In this document: piece after piece, positions 33,700-42,730 of the stretch
How positions within the stretch are numbered: position 1 is the stretch's first letter
Layout of the letters: each line of letters begins with the position of its first letter
Assembly (NCBI GenBank): GCA_027490725.1
Contig: JAIXXN010000009.1
Coordinates: 1-44,215, forward strand
DNA length: 44,215 bases
Origin: Oxalobacteraceae bacterium
GTDB lineage: Bacteria; Pseudomonadota; Gammaproteobacteria; Burkholderiales; Burkholderiaceae_D
Reading direction: 5' to 3'
Translations under genes and position numbers: made by a program
The notes under the pieces: model-generated
Databases searched by the model: none
Told to the model about the DNA's origin: nothing
The model's input: only the letters and a program-made list of their open reading frames with translations

Positions 33700-35055
33700 T
33701 CAGTGATCGAGCGGCTGTACCGACTCGACGCCCAGTTGCGCGCTGCCTTCGGCCAGCCGCAGCGTGACGCTGCTGTGCGCCTTCAGCTGCGCGGGGTGGC
33801 GCACGATGCCGCCCTGCTCATTGGTGACGATGGCATAGCCACGCTCCAGCGTGCGCTGCGGGTTGAGTAGCGCCAGTTGCGAGGACCATGCGGCCAGCGC
33901 TTCGCGGCGCTGGCTCAGTTGCGTGCCCAGTGCCAGCGTCGCGCGATGCTGCAGGTGGTTCAACTGGGCGCGGCCGGCCGAGACCTCGGGCTTGCGCGCA
34001 GCCAGCCGGTCGGCAAGCCGCTGCATCTGATAGCGCGCCTGTGCCAGCGGGGCGCGGTTGGCGTGGGTGAGGGTGCTGGCCAGCGACTGCAGTTTCAGGC
34101 GCTGCTGGCGGATCTGCGCGGCGGGGCTGAGCAGGCGATGGCTGTAGTTGTCCAGCGTCTGACTGGCTTCGCTGCCGAGGCGGCGCATGGCGCGGCGCAG
34201 ATCGATGACTTGCGAGCGCAGTTCGGCCACCCAGTCGGCGCGCGGTGTCACAGCCAGTTCTGCTGCCGCTGTCGGTGTGGCGGCCCGCAGGTCGGCAGCA
34301 AAATCGCAGATGGTGAAGTCGGTTTCGTGACCGACGCCGGAAATCACCGGCATGCGGCAATTGGCCACGGCATATGCCACTTCTTCGTCATTGAACGCCC
34401 ACAGGTCCTCGATGCTGCCGCCACCACGGCAGACGATTAGCACCTCGCAGTCATTGCGTAGCGACGCCGTATCGATGGCCGCGGCGATTTTCTCGCCAGC
34501 GCCCTGTCCCTGTACCGGAGTCGGATACAGCACCACCCTGACGTGCGGCGCGCGCCGCTGCAAGGCTGTCAGTACGTCGCGCAGCGCCGCTGCCTGCGGG
34601 CTGGTGACGATGCCGACGGTGCGCGGAAACAGCGGCAGCGGGCGTTTGCGTTCGGGATGGAATAAGCCGGCCGCTTCGAGCTTTTCCTTCAGTCGCAGGA
34701 ACGCTTCGAACAGCGAACCAACACCGGCACGGCGGATCGCTTCGACGTTGATCTGGTAGTCGCCGCGTGCGCCGTACAGTGTCACGAGTGCGCGCACTTC
34801 CACTTTGTCGCCCTCGCGCGGAATGAAACTGGCGTATTGCGCGCGGCCGCGGAACATCACGGCGCGCACCTGCGCGCCATCATCTTTGAGCGTGAAATAC
34901 CAGTGGCCCGAACTAGCGCGGGTGAAGTTGGAGACTTCGCCACTGATCCAGGTGAGCGGGAAAGAGCGTTCCAGCAGACGCGCGACGGCCTGATTCAGGG
35001 CGCTGACGCTGATCACGGGGGCGGCCGGGGGGCTGTTATCGTCGTCGAAACTCAT
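33700..35055 (-). CDS. xseA: Exodeoxyribonuclease VII large subunit
   Basis: 451 residues from the ATG at 35055; the longer open frame to 35220 adds sequence foreign to XseA. The N-terminal OB-fold is [20 protein letters not shown] then [20 protein letters not shown]; the catalytic domain has the family motifs [20 protein letters not shown] and [20 protein letters not shown], with ATPTAAAEL; the C-terminal half is long helical coiled coil ending with [12 protein letters not shown]. With XseB it degrades single-stranded DNA into oligonucleotides. It is convergent with glk (28-nt gap) and divergent from exbB over about 1 kb that holds the DnaA/IHF array. Confidence 0.95.
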   Translation of the reverse strand: MSFDDDNSPPAAPVISVSALNQAVARLLERSFPLTWISGEVSNFTRASSGHWYFTLKDDGAQVRAVMFRGRAQYASFIPREGDKVEVRALVTLYGARGDYQINVEAIRRAGVGSLFEAFLRLKEKLEAAGLFHPERKRPLPLFPRTVGIVTSPQAAALRDVLTALQRRAPHVRVVLYPTPVQGQGAGEKIAAAIDTASLRNDCEVLIVCRGGGSIEDLWAFNDEEVAYAVANCRMPVISGVGHETDFTICDFAADLRAATPTAAAELAVTPRADWVAELRSQVIDLRRAMRRLGSEASQTLDNYSHRLLSPAAQIRQQRLKLQSLASTLTHANRAPLAQARYQMQRLADRLAARKPEVSAGRAQLNHLQHRATLALGTQLSQRREALAAWSSQLALLNPQRTLERGYAIVTNEQGGIVRHPAQLKAHSSVTLRLAEGSAQLGVESVQPLDH

Positions 35056-35269
35056 AGGGGCAGACCAAAGTAAATGCCGGAACGGCAGACTAAAACTTGT
35101 ACAGGCAGCGATTCTAACGCGCCAGTGCCCAGTTCCGCTGGAACAGTGCGCAATATCGAACGCCGCATATCCACAAGGGGCGGCGTTTGTCATGCTGCAG
35201 TCATCTGCGATATTCCACACTAGCTATGCGCGCTAGGGCGCTGATTTGAAACGAGAAAAGGGTCTGCCA

Positions 35270-35364
35270 TTTTTACGTGCAGGGCTAAAAAATCCTTATA
35301 AATCAAGCGCTTTGCACTAGTCCCTAGGGGTTGCGCACAAAGTTATCCACAAAAATTGTGCAGA
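35270..35364 (+). repeat. DnaA/IHF array unit 1
   Basis: T-run at 35270-35274, IHF-like core AATCAAGCGCTTT at 35301-35313 (one mismatch to WATCAANNNNTTR), perfect DnaA box TTATCCACA at 35343-35351, flanked by GCACA at 35335-35339 and TGTGC at 35357-35361. IHF core start to DnaA box start is 42 bp. Confidence 0.9.
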
Positions 35365-35441
35365 AATCCACCGCAGTTAGCTTTATTGTATGAAGTGGCG
35401 TAGCGGAGGGTGGAATAAAGCACGATCGTGCCAACTGCATG

Positions 35442-35535
35442 TTTTTTGCGCAGGAAAAATATCTCTATATAAAACAGTCACTTAAGGATTTGACGAGGCT
35501 GTTGCGCACAATCTTATCCACATAAAATGTGCAGA
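35442..35535 (+). repeat. DnaA/IHF array unit 2
   Basis: T-run at 35442-35447 followed by GCGCAGG, degenerate IHF-like core AAACAGTCACTTA at 35472-35484 (two mismatches), perfect DnaA box at 35514-35522, flanked by GCACA (35506) and TGTGC (35528). Core-to-box distance is 42 bp. Confidence 0.88.
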
Positions 35536-35580
35536 AGTGCACAGCGCGGCAGCGGGTTTTCCCCTTGTTCTGCCTGCCTG

Positions 35581-35674
35581 TTTTTTAGGCGTGAAAAAAA
35601 TACCGTTATAAATCAAGGTACTTACAGAGCAGGTACACCGTTGCGCACAATCTTATCCACATAATTTGTGCAGA
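35581..35674 (+). repeat. DnaA/IHF array unit 3
   Basis: T-run at 35581-35586, IHF-like core AATCAAGGTACTT at 35611-35623 (perfect left half WATCAA, imperfect TTR), perfect DnaA box at 35653-35661, flanked by GCACA (35645) and TGTGC (35667). Core-to-box distance is 42 bp. Confidence 0.9.
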
Positions 35675-35751
35675 ACTGCACGATATCCCCAAGTCGGGCT
35701 AAAAGATGGCTGATTGATAAGGGATTTCCCCCATGCATGGCCCGATGCCAG

Positions 35752-35845
35752 ATTTTTGCGCAGGAGAACTATATTGATTGAAATCAACGAGTTAACCAGT
35801 CAGGCGCTGCTTTGCTCACAATCTTATCAACAGAATATGGGCACA
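35752..35845 (+). repeat. DnaA/IHF array unit 4
   Basis: T-run at 35753-35757 followed by GCGCAGG, perfect IHF consensus AATCAACGAGTTA at 35782-35794, DnaA box with one mismatch TTATCAACA at 35824-35832, flanked by TCACA (35816) and TGGGC (35838). Core-to-box distance is 42 bp. Confidence 0.9.
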
Positions 35846-35889
35846 ACTTTTGCGTGGTCTGTGGATAGCCGCAACTGCTGCGCTGCGCT

Positions 35890-35983
35890 ATTTTTGAGCT
35901 TGCTAATTTTATCCTTTTAAATCAATGGCTTGATATGGCTTGCAGGAGATTGCACACACAATTGTCCACAGAAAATGTGCAGA
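35890..35983 (+). repeat. DnaA/IHF array unit 5
   Basis: T-run at 35891-35895, perfect IHF consensus AATCAATGGCTTG at 35920-35932, DnaA box with one mismatch TTGTCCACA at 35962-35970, flanked by ACACA (35954) and TGTGC (35976). Core-to-box distance is 42 bp. Confidence 0.9.
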
Positions 35984-36094
35984 ACTCCTCAGCTGAGGAA
36001 AATGCCGCAGCGGTGTTCGCCGGCTGCCACTTGCCGACTGCGTCCCAACAAGATACATTGCGCCTTCGGATGTTCATCTCTTCAGGAGTTCGTT

Positions 36095-36700
36095 TTGCTC
36101 GCCATCTTACAAGCGGCCGGTTGGCCTATCTGGTTATTGCTGACCGCTTCGATCGTTGCCACTGCGCTCATCATCGAGCGTCTGCTGTATCTACGCCGCG
36201 GCAAGATCGTGCCGAAAAAGTTGCTTGACGATGTGGTGCTGGTCTACCGCAACGGCAAAGTCACGGACGACATCATCGACAAGCTGGAACAGAATTCGCC
36301 GCTGGGCGTGGTGCTGGCCGCCGCGCTGCGCAATATCGACTCGCCGCGCGAAGTGATGCGCGCCTCCATCGAGGAAGCCGGCAGTGGCGTGGCGCATACG
36401 CTGGAGCGCTTCCTGACGACGCTGGGCACGATTGCCACGCTGGCACCGCTGATGGGTTTGTTCGGCACGGTGGTCGGCATGATCGAAATTTTCGGCGCGC
36501 AGAATGCCACCGGTGCCAATCCGGCCCAGCTGGCGCACGGTATTTCGGTGGCGCTGTACAACACCGGTTTCGGGCTGGCGATTGCCATGCCGGCGCTGGT
36601 GTTCTATCGCCACTTCCGCGCGCTGGTGGATAGTTTCGTCCATGAGATGGAACAGCAGGCCGTGAAGTTTGTCGATATCGTGCACAGCAAGCGCAAATAA
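36095..36700 (+). CDS. exbB: Biopolymer transport protein ExbB (MotA/TolQ/ExbB proton channel family)
   Basis: 201 residues from a TTG at 36095, preceded by CAGGAG (36083-36088) with 6-nt spacing; no ATG upstream gives a sensible N-terminus. Three membrane helices: near residues 7-27 (starting AGWPIWLLLTASIVATALII), about 110-130 (TLGTIATLAPLMGLFGTVVG) and about 150-172. The central TLAPLMGLFGTVVGMIEIF with the following GISVALYNTGFGLAIAMPAL is the family signature. With ExbD and TonB it converts the proton gradient into energy for outer-membrane receptors such as BtuB here. exbD follows after a tandem-repeat spacer. No tonB gene is adjacent. Confidence 0.93.
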   Translation: MLAILQAAGWPIWLLLTASIVATALIIERLLYLRRGKIVPKKLLDDVVLVYRNGKVTDDIIDKLEQNSPLGVVLAAALRNIDSPREVMRASIEEAGSGVAHTLERFLTTLGTIATLAPLMGLFGTVVGMIEIFGAQNATGANPAQLAHGISVALYNTGFGLAIAMPALVFYRHFRALVDSFVHEMEQQAVKFVDIVHSKRK

Positions 36701-36752
36701 GCCGCAACTAAGCCGCAACTAAGCCGCAACTAAGCCGCAACTAAGCCGCAAC
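36698..36752 (+). repeat. Five tandem 11-bp repeats between exbB and exbD
   Basis: TAAGCCGCAAC is repeated five times without a break; the first TAA is the exbB stop codon. Because 11 is not a multiple of three, successive TAA triplets fall in all three frames. The exbD SD (AAGGA) follows 1 nt beyond the array. Confidence 0.95.
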
Positions 36753-36764
36753 CAAGGACCACGC

Positions 36765-37199
36765 ATGAATTTCCGCAAAGGCCAGCGTCGCGAAGATCCG
36801 GAGATCAATCTGATCCCGTTCATCGATGTGCTGCTGGTGATTCTGATCTTTCTGATGGTGTCCACCACCTACAGCAAGTTCACCGAACTGCAGATTACCC
36901 TGCCGACCGCTGACGCGCAGCAGGCCAGGGACAAGCCGTTCGAGCTGAATGTAACCGTCGACGCCAAAGGCAATTACACCATCAACCAGCAGGCCGTGTC
37001 GTTCCGCGACGTGGCCGGGCTGGCGCAATCGATGAAGGATGCGGCGGCGCAGGGCGGCACGGCCGGACAGTCACCGGTGGTGATCGTCAACGCCGACCAG
37101 TTCGCGATGCACCAGATGGTGATCAATGTCATGGAAGCGGCGCGCATTGCCGGCTACGAAAAACTGACCTTCGCGGCGCAAACGGGCGCGGCGAAATAA
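36765..37199 (+). CDS. exbD: Biopolymer transport protein ExbD
   Basis: 144 residues; ATG at 36765 with AAGGA 6 nt upstream. Short cytoplasmic N-terminus, one membrane helix with the essential acidic residue (NLIPFIDVLLVILIFLMVST; Asp near position 23), then a periplasmic domain containing LPTADAQQARDKPFELNVTV. It is the second subunit of the TonB energising complex. It follows exbB in an operon, and lpxK begins at the very next base after its stop (TAAGTG), so an exbB-exbD-lpxK transcript is likely, the order found in many proteobacteria. Confidence 0.95.
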   Translation: MNFRKGQRREDPEINLIPFIDVLLVILIFLMVSTTYSKFTELQITLPTADAQQARDKPFELNVTVDAKGNYTINQQAVSFRDVAGLAQSMKDAAAQGGTAGQSPVVIVNADQFAMHQMVINVMEAARIAGYEKLTFAAQTGAAK

Positions 37200-38303
37200 G
37201 TGCGCGCGTCCATGCCTGCGTCTGCGCCATCTTCTCCTCCTGCGCTGGAAGCGCGTCTGACGCGTGCCTGGCTATCGCGCGGGCCGCTGGCTTGCGCCCT
37301 GTGGCCGCTGTCACTACTGTTTCGCGCACTGAGTGGCGTGCGCGCCGCGCTGTATCGCGCCGGGGTGCTGAAAGCCGGGCGTTTGCCGGTGCCGGTGGTG
37401 GTGGTCGGGAATATTTTTATCGGTGGTACCGGCAAGACCCCGCTGACCATCTGGCTGGTGCAGGCTTTGCAGGCGGCCGGGATGCGTCCGGGCGTGATCT
37501 CGCGCGGCCATGGCAGCAAGGATAGCGCGCCGCGACTGGTCGATGCGGCGGCGACGCCGGCGCTGGTGGGCGACGAACCGCTGCTGATCTGGCAGCGTTG
37601 CGGCTGTCCCGTGATGGTGGGGCGCGAGCGGGCTGCCACCGGTCAGGCTTTGCTGGCGCTGCATCCGGAACTGGACATCATTCTGACGGACGACGGCCTG
37701 CAGCATTACGCCCTGCAGCGTGATGTGGAAATCATTCTGTTCGATGGGCGTGGCGCCGGGAATGGCTGGCTGCTGCCGGCCGGGCCGCTGCGTGAACCGG
37801 TCAGCCGGCGCCGCGATTTCACCGTGATCAATGCGCCGCAACTGACGCCGGCCTTGCTGGCGAGCGTTGCTGCGCCTGCCCCGGCCGCGCAGGCCGGCAC
37901 CTTCCAGATGACGCTGACCGGCGACTATGCCGAACAGTTGTGCGACCGCCAGCAGCGCCGCAGCCTCGCAGCACTGGCCAGCGAGCAGGCGGGCCAGCCG
38001 GCCTTGCGGGTGGTGGCGGCCGCCGGGATCGGCAATCCGGCGCGCTTTTTTGCCATGCTGAAGGGCGCCGGATTGCGGGTGCAGGAACTGCCGCTGCCCG
38101 ACCATCACGATTTTCTCGACCGGCCGTTTGCGGCACTGGACGCCGATCTGATCTTGATGACGGAGAAGGATGCAGTAAAATGTGCGCAAATTGAAGAACT
38201 CAGAGATGATCCGCGCTTGTGGGTTGTCCCGGTTACGGCGCGCATCGACGCTGCGCTGGCCGCTCACATCGTGGAGAAATGTCGTGGACGCACGTTTGCT
38301 TGA
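37200..38303 (+). CDS. lpxK: Tetraacyldisaccharide 4'-kinase
   Basis: 367 residues with a GTG at 37200 directly after the exbD stop; an ATG at 37212 is an alternative. The Walker A-type motif is [20 protein letters not shown]; further LpxK motifs are [39 protein letters not shown] and [19 protein letters not shown]. The C-terminal region has [11 protein letters not shown] and [10 protein letters not shown]. It phosphorylates the lipid A disaccharide at 4' at the inner membrane. It is preceded by exbD and overlaps the next small gene by 20 nt, a tight operon with kdsB further on. Confidence 0.95.
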   Translation: MRASMPASAPSSPPALEARLTRAWLSRGPLACALWPLSLLFRALSGVRAALYRAGVLKAGRLPVPVVVVGNIFIGGTGKTPLTIWLVQALQAAGMRPGVISRGHGSKDSAPRLVDAAATPALVGDEPLLIWQRCGCPVMVGRERAATGQALLALHPELDIILTDDGLQHYALQRDVEIILFDGRGAGNGWLLPAGPLREPVSRRRDFTVINAPQLTPALLASVAAPAPAAQAGTFQMTLTGDYAEQLCDRQQRRSLAALASEQAGQPALRVVAAAGIGNPARFFAMLKGAGLRVQELPLPDHHDFLDRPFAALDADLILMTEKDAVKCAQIEELRDDPRLWVVPVTARIDAALAAHIVEKCRGRTFA

Positions 38304-38460
38304 TATCCTGGTTTGCCCTGTCTGCAAGGGCCCTTTGGAGTACGATAAAAAAGCGCAGGAGATGATCTGCAAGGGCGACCGTCTGGCCTTCCCGATCCGC
38401 GATGGGATTCCCATCATGTGGGCCGACGAGGCGCGCACCCTGCAGGATAAGGCGGATTAA
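38284..38460 (+). CDS. Trm112/YcaR-like zinc-binding small protein
   Basis: 58 residues from a GTG at 38284, with GGAGA (38273-38277) 6 nt before it; this start matches the family N-terminus [20 protein letters not shown]. Only one CxxC (CPVC) is present, plus a Cys in [19 protein letters not shown], the usual YcaR pattern. Trm112 domains support methyltransferases in other organisms; bacterial YcaR function is unknown. It overlaps lpxK by 20 nt and precedes kdsB by 3 nt, the conserved lpxK-ycaR-kdsB arrangement. Its very small size makes context an important part of the call. Confidence 0.9.
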   Translation: MDARLLDILVCPVCKGPLEYDKKAQEMICKGDRLAFPIRDGIPIMWADEARTLQDKAD

Positions 38461-38463
38461 GCG

Positions 38464-39216
38464 GTGACGGCGCCGTTTATCGTCATCATTCCGGCGCGGC
38501 TGGCTTCGACCCGGCTGCCGAATAAACCGCTGGCCGATCTGGGCGGCAAACCGATGGTGGTGCGGGTGGCCGAACGGGCCGCGCTGGCTGGTGCCAGCCG
38601 CATCATCGTCGCGACCGATCACGCCGACATCCGCGCCGCCTGCGCGCAGCATGGCATAGAAGTGTGCATGACGCGTGCCGATCATCCTTCCGGCACCGAC
38701 CGCATCGCCGAAGTGGCGCGCGCACTGGCGCTGCCGGCCGACGCGGTAGTGGTCAATCTGCAGGGCGACGAGCCGCTGATCGATCCCACACTGCTGCAAG
38801 CGGCGGCGGCGCGCATCAACGCCGACGTGCCGATGTCGACCTGCGCCCATCCGCTGCATGACGCGGCCGATGCCTTCAATCCGAATGTGGTGAAAGTGGT
38901 GCTCGATAAAGCTGGCCGTGCACTGTACTTCTCGCGTGCCACGATACCGTGGCACCGCGATGGGTTTGCGCAGGAGCGCAGCGCGCTGCCGGCCGGCTAT
39001 GTGCCGCTGCGCCATATCGGTCTGTATGCCTACCGTAACGATTTCCTGCAAGCCTATCCGACCCTCGAAGTTTCCCCACTGGAATCTATCGAAGCGCTGG
39101 AACAGTTGCGCGTGCTGTGGCACGGCTATCCGATTGCCGTCCACGTGACGGACTCGGCGCCCGCTGCCGGGGTCGATACGCCGGAAGATCTGGCGCGGGT
39201 GCGACAGTTCTATTAA
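38464..39216 (+). CDS. kdsB: 3-deoxy-manno-octulosonate cytidylyltransferase
   Basis: 250 residues; GTG start at 38464, 3 nt after the previous stop. The nucleotidyltransferase signature is [20 protein letters not shown], with substrate motif [19 protein letters not shown] and [16 protein letters not shown]; the later [14 protein letters not shown] and [20 protein letters not shown] are KdsB hallmarks. It makes CMP-Kdo for the LPS inner core. It ends the exbB-exbD-lpxK-ycaR-like-kdsB operon. A 263-nt gap to adk contains a 7-bp inverted repeat and probably the adk promoter. Confidence 0.95.
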   Translation: MTAPFIVIIPARLASTRLPNKPLADLGGKPMVVRVAERAALAGASRIIVATDHADIRAACAQHGIEVCMTRADHPSGTDRIAEVARALALPADAVVVNLQGDEPLIDPTLLQAAAARINADVPMSTCAHPLHDAADAFNPNVVKVVLDKAGRALYFSRATIPWHRDGFAQERSALPAGYVPLRHIGLYAYRNDFLQAYPTLEVSPLESIEALEQLRVLWHGYPIAVHVTDSAPAAGVDTPEDLARVRQFY

Positions 39217-39290
39217 AGCCGTCGCAACGCTTAGCTGATCTGCGTCAGTGAATTGTCAGTTGGAACTGATATAACGACGGACGGTGGTGC

Positions 39291-39309
39291 GATATTCATA
39301 CGGAATATC
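39291..39309. repeat. Inverted repeat upstream of adk
   Basis: GATATTC (39291-39297) and GAATATC (39303-39309) form a perfect 7-bp stem around ATACG. It lies about 170 nt upstream of the adk ATG. It could be an operator or a leftover mRNA end of kdsB; the sequence alone does not decide. The rest of the 39217-39479 gap shows no ORF. Confidence 0.5.
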
Positions 39310-39470
39310 TCTCTACCCCGTGGGATCGCCCCATAAGAGCGGTTTTAGCTGTCACAAATTGGCGTAGAGACGTGGTTTTGTGGTAAGTTGCGTATCAAGA
39401 TAGTCAGACTTGCAGCAGATCTACTGTTTCCACTTTAGTTTCTACTTTACCCATCCCATATCTGTTTTAG

Positions 39471-40136
<666 letters not shown>

Positions 40137-40148
40137 GCGTTAAAGTAG

Positions 40149-40173
40149 AGCGGACCGAGTGTCCGCTTTTTTT
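40149..40173 (+). terminator. Rho-independent terminator after adk
   Basis: A 7-bp stem AGCGGAC (40149-40155) / GTCCGCT (40161-40167) with a 5-nt loop is followed by a run of seven T residues (40167-40173). The remaining 150 nt before hppA show no gene. Confidence 0.93.
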
Positions 40174-40324
40174 ACGCCCGCAGATTGCTCGGTGCTCTCC
40201 CGTTTTAAAGTTTTGCAGTTCGCAGGTTGGCAGGCTGCGTCGTTCTATCCGGACGACGTGAGTTTTCTAAGTGTGGTTTGTAGACTTAATCAAAAACAAT
40301 AAGCAATAACAAAAAGGGGACACT

Positions 40325-42589
40325 ATGACAGCAAGTCTATGGTTTGCAGTGGCGTGCGGCGTGATCGCCGTGGTGTACGGTTTATGGTCGCGTAGCTGGA
40401 TTTTGCGACAGGACGCGGGCAATCCGCGCATGCAGGAAATTGCGCTCGCCATTCAGGAGGGCGCGGCCGCCTATCTGGCGCGCCAGTATCGCACCATCGC
40501 GATGGTCGGCGTGGTGCTGCTAGTTCTCATCGGCGTACTACTCGATATCCGTACCGCAATCGGCTTTCTGATCGGCGCCGTGCTGTCGGGTGCGTGCGGC
40601 TTCATCGGCATGAATGTCTCGGTGCGCGCCAATGTGCGCACTGCACAAGCGGCCACCAAGGGCATGAATGAAGCACTCGATGTCGCCTTCAAGGGTGGCG
40701 CCATCACCGGCATGCTGGTGGTGGGACTGGGGCTGCTCGGGGTGGTGCTGTTCTATATGTATCTGACGGCGGGCTCGCTGGCTGCTGGTGCTGGCGCTGC
40801 CGGCGCAATGCCACCTTCCCAGCATGAGCTGATCCAGCCGCTGATCGGGCTAGCCTTCGGCGCTTCGCTGATTTCCATTTTCGCCCGTCTCGGTGGCGGC
40901 ATCTTTACCAAAGGCGCCGACGTGGGCGCTGACCTGGTGGGTAAAGTCGAAGCGGGTATTCCCGAGGATGATCCGCGTAATCCGGCGGTGATCGCCGATA
41001 ACGTGGGCGACAACGTCGGCGATTGCGCCGGGATGGCGGCCGACCTGTTCGAGACCTATGTGGTGACGCTGATCGCCACCATGCTGCTCGGCGCGTTGCT
41101 GATGGTGAATGCCCCGACAACGGCGGTGGTGTATCCGCTGCTGCTGGGGGCGGTGTCGATTCTCGCCTCGATTATCGGCTGCTCGATGGTCAAGGCGCAG
41201 CCGGGCAAGAAGATCATGTCGGCCTTGTACACAGGGCTGTGGTGGGCGGCCGGGCTGTCGCTGATCGGCTTTGCCGTGGTGACCTGGCAGGTCTGGCCCG
41301 ATGAAGCCATGCGCATGAAGATGATGGGCTGCACCGTGGTCGGTATCGTGCTGACCGGGCTGATGGTGTACATCACCGAGTACTACACGGGCACTGATTT
41401 CGCACCGGTCCAGCACATTGCGCAGGCCTCCACCACGGGGCATGGCACCAATATCATCGCTGGGCTGGGCGTGTCGATGAAGTCGACTGCCTATCCGGTG
41501 CTGGCGGTGTGCGCGGCGATTCTGGTGTCCTACCAGCTGGGCCAGTTGTATGGCGTGGCGATTGCTGCGACGGCTATGCTGTCGATGGCCGGCATCGTGG
41601 TGGCGCTGGATGCCTACGGACCGATTACCGATAACGCTGGCGGGATTGCGGAAATGGCCGGTATGCCGGAATCGGTGCGGGCGATTACCGATCCGCTCGA
41701 TGCGGTGGGCAATACCACCAAGGCAGTCACCAAAGGCTATGCGATCGGTTCGGCCGGTCTGGCGGCCCTGGTGCTGTTTGCCGATTACACGCACGCGCTG
41801 GAATCGACCGGCAAGAGCATTACCTTTGACCTGTCGAATCCGATGGTGATTGTGGGGCTGATTATCGGCGGGCTGATTCCCTACCTGTTCGGGGCGATGG
41901 CGATGGAGGCGGTGGGCCGCGCGGCCGGTGCGGTGGTGGTGGAAGTACGGCGCCAGTTCCGCGACATCAAGGGCATCATGGAAGGCACGGCCAAGCCGGA
42001 ATACGACAAGGCGGTGGATATGCTGACGGCGTCGGCGATCCGCGAAATGATTGTGCCGTCGCTGCTGCCGGTGGTGGTGCCGATTATCGTCGGGATGCTG
42101 CTCGGTGCTGCGGCGCTGGGCGGGATGCTGATGGGGACCATCGTCACCGGTCTGTTCGTGGCAATTTCCATGACCACTGGTGGTGGCGCCTGGGATAACG
42201 CCAAGAAGTACATCGAGGATGGCCATTTCGGCGGCAAAGGTTCGGAAGCGCACAAGGCGGCTGTCACCGGCGATACCGTGGGCGATCCGTACAAGGACAC
42301 CGCCGGTCCGGCGGTGAACCCGCTGATCAAGATCATCAACATTGTGGCCTTGCTGCTCGTACCCTTGCTGCCAGCGTCGGGCTGGCTGGCGGTCAGCGTA
42401 CCGGTAGCGCATGCAGTTACGGCGCCGGCAGGAGCAGCGCCTGCGGGCGGGGCGGCAATGATGCTTGAACGTGCCGATGCGCCGCCACCGCCACAGCTGG
42501 TGGCACCTGCCGAAGCAGCGGCGCCTGCCGACGCTGCGGCGGGCGTGGCAGCGCCGGCCGCTGGTGCCGCTGTGCCCGCGGGGAAATAA
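40325..42589 (+). CDS. hppA: Membrane-bound K+-independent H+-translocating pyrophosphatase
   Basis: 754 residues with about 15-16 membrane helices; ATG preceded by AGGGGA. The PPi-binding motif is [20 protein letters not shown] with [14 protein letters not shown] following, and [19 protein letters not shown] supplies the Mg-binding acids. The residue that sets potassium dependence is Lys466 in [17 protein letters not shown]; lysine there marks the K+-independent, proton-pumping class (alanine marks the K+-dependent class). It hydrolyses pyrophosphate and pumps protons. Unusually, the C-terminus carries about 65 extra Ala/Pro-rich residues (from about 690, [11 protein letters not shown], ending PAGK), of no known role. 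The stop is followed by tandem repeats. Confidence 0.95.
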   Translation: MTASLWFAVACGVIAVVYGLWSRSWILRQDAGNPRMQEIALAIQEGAAAYLARQYRTIAMVGVVLLVLIGVLLDIRTAIGFLIGAVLSGACGFIGMNVSVRANVRTAQAATKGMNEALDVAFKGGAITGMLVVGLGLLGVVLFYMYLTAGSLAAGAGAAGAMPPSQHELIQPLIGLAFGASLISIFARLGGGIFTKGADVGADLVGKVEAGIPEDDPRNPAVIADNVGDNVGDCAGMAADLFETYVVTLIATMLLGALLMVNAPTTAVVYPLLLGAVSILASIIGCSMVKAQPGKKIMSALYTGLWWAAGLSLIGFAVVTWQVWPDEAMRMKMMGCTVVGIVLTGLMVYITEYYTGTDFAPVQHIAQASTTGHGTNIIAGLGVSMKSTAYPVLAVCAAILVSYQLGQLYGVAIAATAMLSMAGIVVALDAYGPITDNAGGIAEMAGMPESVRAITDPLDAVGNTTKAVTKGYAIGSAGLAALVLFADYTHALESTGKSITFDLSNPMVIVGLIIGGLIPYLFGAMAMEAVGRAAGAVVVEVRRQFRDIKGIMEGTAKPEYDKAVDMLTASAIREMIVPSLLPVVVPIIVGMLLGAAALGGMLMGTIVTGLFVAISMTTGGGAWDNAKKYIEDGHFGGKGSEAHKAAVTGDTVGDPYKDTAGPAVNPLIKIINIVALLLVPLLPASGWLAVSVPVAHAVTAPAGAAPAGGAAMMLERADAPPPPQLVAPAEAAAPADAAAGVAAPAAGAAVPAGK

Positions 42590-42661
42590 GCGCCGCCGGG
42601 AAATAAGCGTCAGAAAAAAAAGCGTCAGAAAATAAGCGTTAGAAAATAAGCGTCAGAAACG
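42584..42661 (+). repeat. Degenerate tandem repeats starting at the hppA stop codon
   Basis: A unit of about 14-17 nt, GAAATAAGCGTCAGA-like, occurs about five times with varying A-run lengths; the first AAATAAGC contains the hppA stop TAA (42587-42589). The last copy ends in AAACGCTTAGCG, partly complementary to the AAGCG units. The pattern echoes the repeat at the exbB stop. Confidence 0.85.
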
Positions 42662-42730
42662 CTTAGCGGAACTTTCCTTCGCCGCTGTCCTGTCTAATAC
42701 TGAGGATGGCGGCAACGGCGGAGGATAGTG

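Larger units (their letters stand above)
35056..36094. other. 1,039-bp non-coding spacer between xseA and exbB
   Basis: No credible gene: the two open frames here are short, lack SDs and cross repeated DNA. The first 214 bases hold the xseA promoter region and one DnaA-box-like 9-mer, ATATCCACA (35167-35175). 35270-35983 is a five-unit array of IHF-like sites and DnaA boxes, described separately. A further box on the minus strand is CTATCCACA at 35868-35860. The last 110 bases form the exbB leader. The region is more AT-rich than its flanks and shows A/T tracts at regular distances. Confidence 0.9.

Noticed and set aside
35714..35920. Possible 68-codon gene in the xseA-exbB spacer
   Set aside because: No SD, no domain, and it runs across units 4 and 5 of the repeat array.
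35270..35983. CRISPR array
   Set aside because: Units are degenerate and about 95 bp, spacers have two size classes, and no cas genes are present.
35056..36094. Chromosomal origin oriC
   Set aside because: DnaA boxes and AT-rich tracts are present, but none of the usual neighbours (dnaA, dnaN, rpmH, gidA, parAB) are; a regulatory DnaA locus fits better, though GC-skew would be needed to settle it.
35930..36094. Long N-terminal extension of exbB from 35930
   Set aside because: It would translate array unit 5; the TTG at 36095 has an excellent SD and gives a normal ExbB N-terminus.
40850..42412. 520-codon minus-strand frame opposite hppA
   Set aside because: His/Arg/Gln-rich shadow; hppA has unambiguous catalytic motifs on the other strand.
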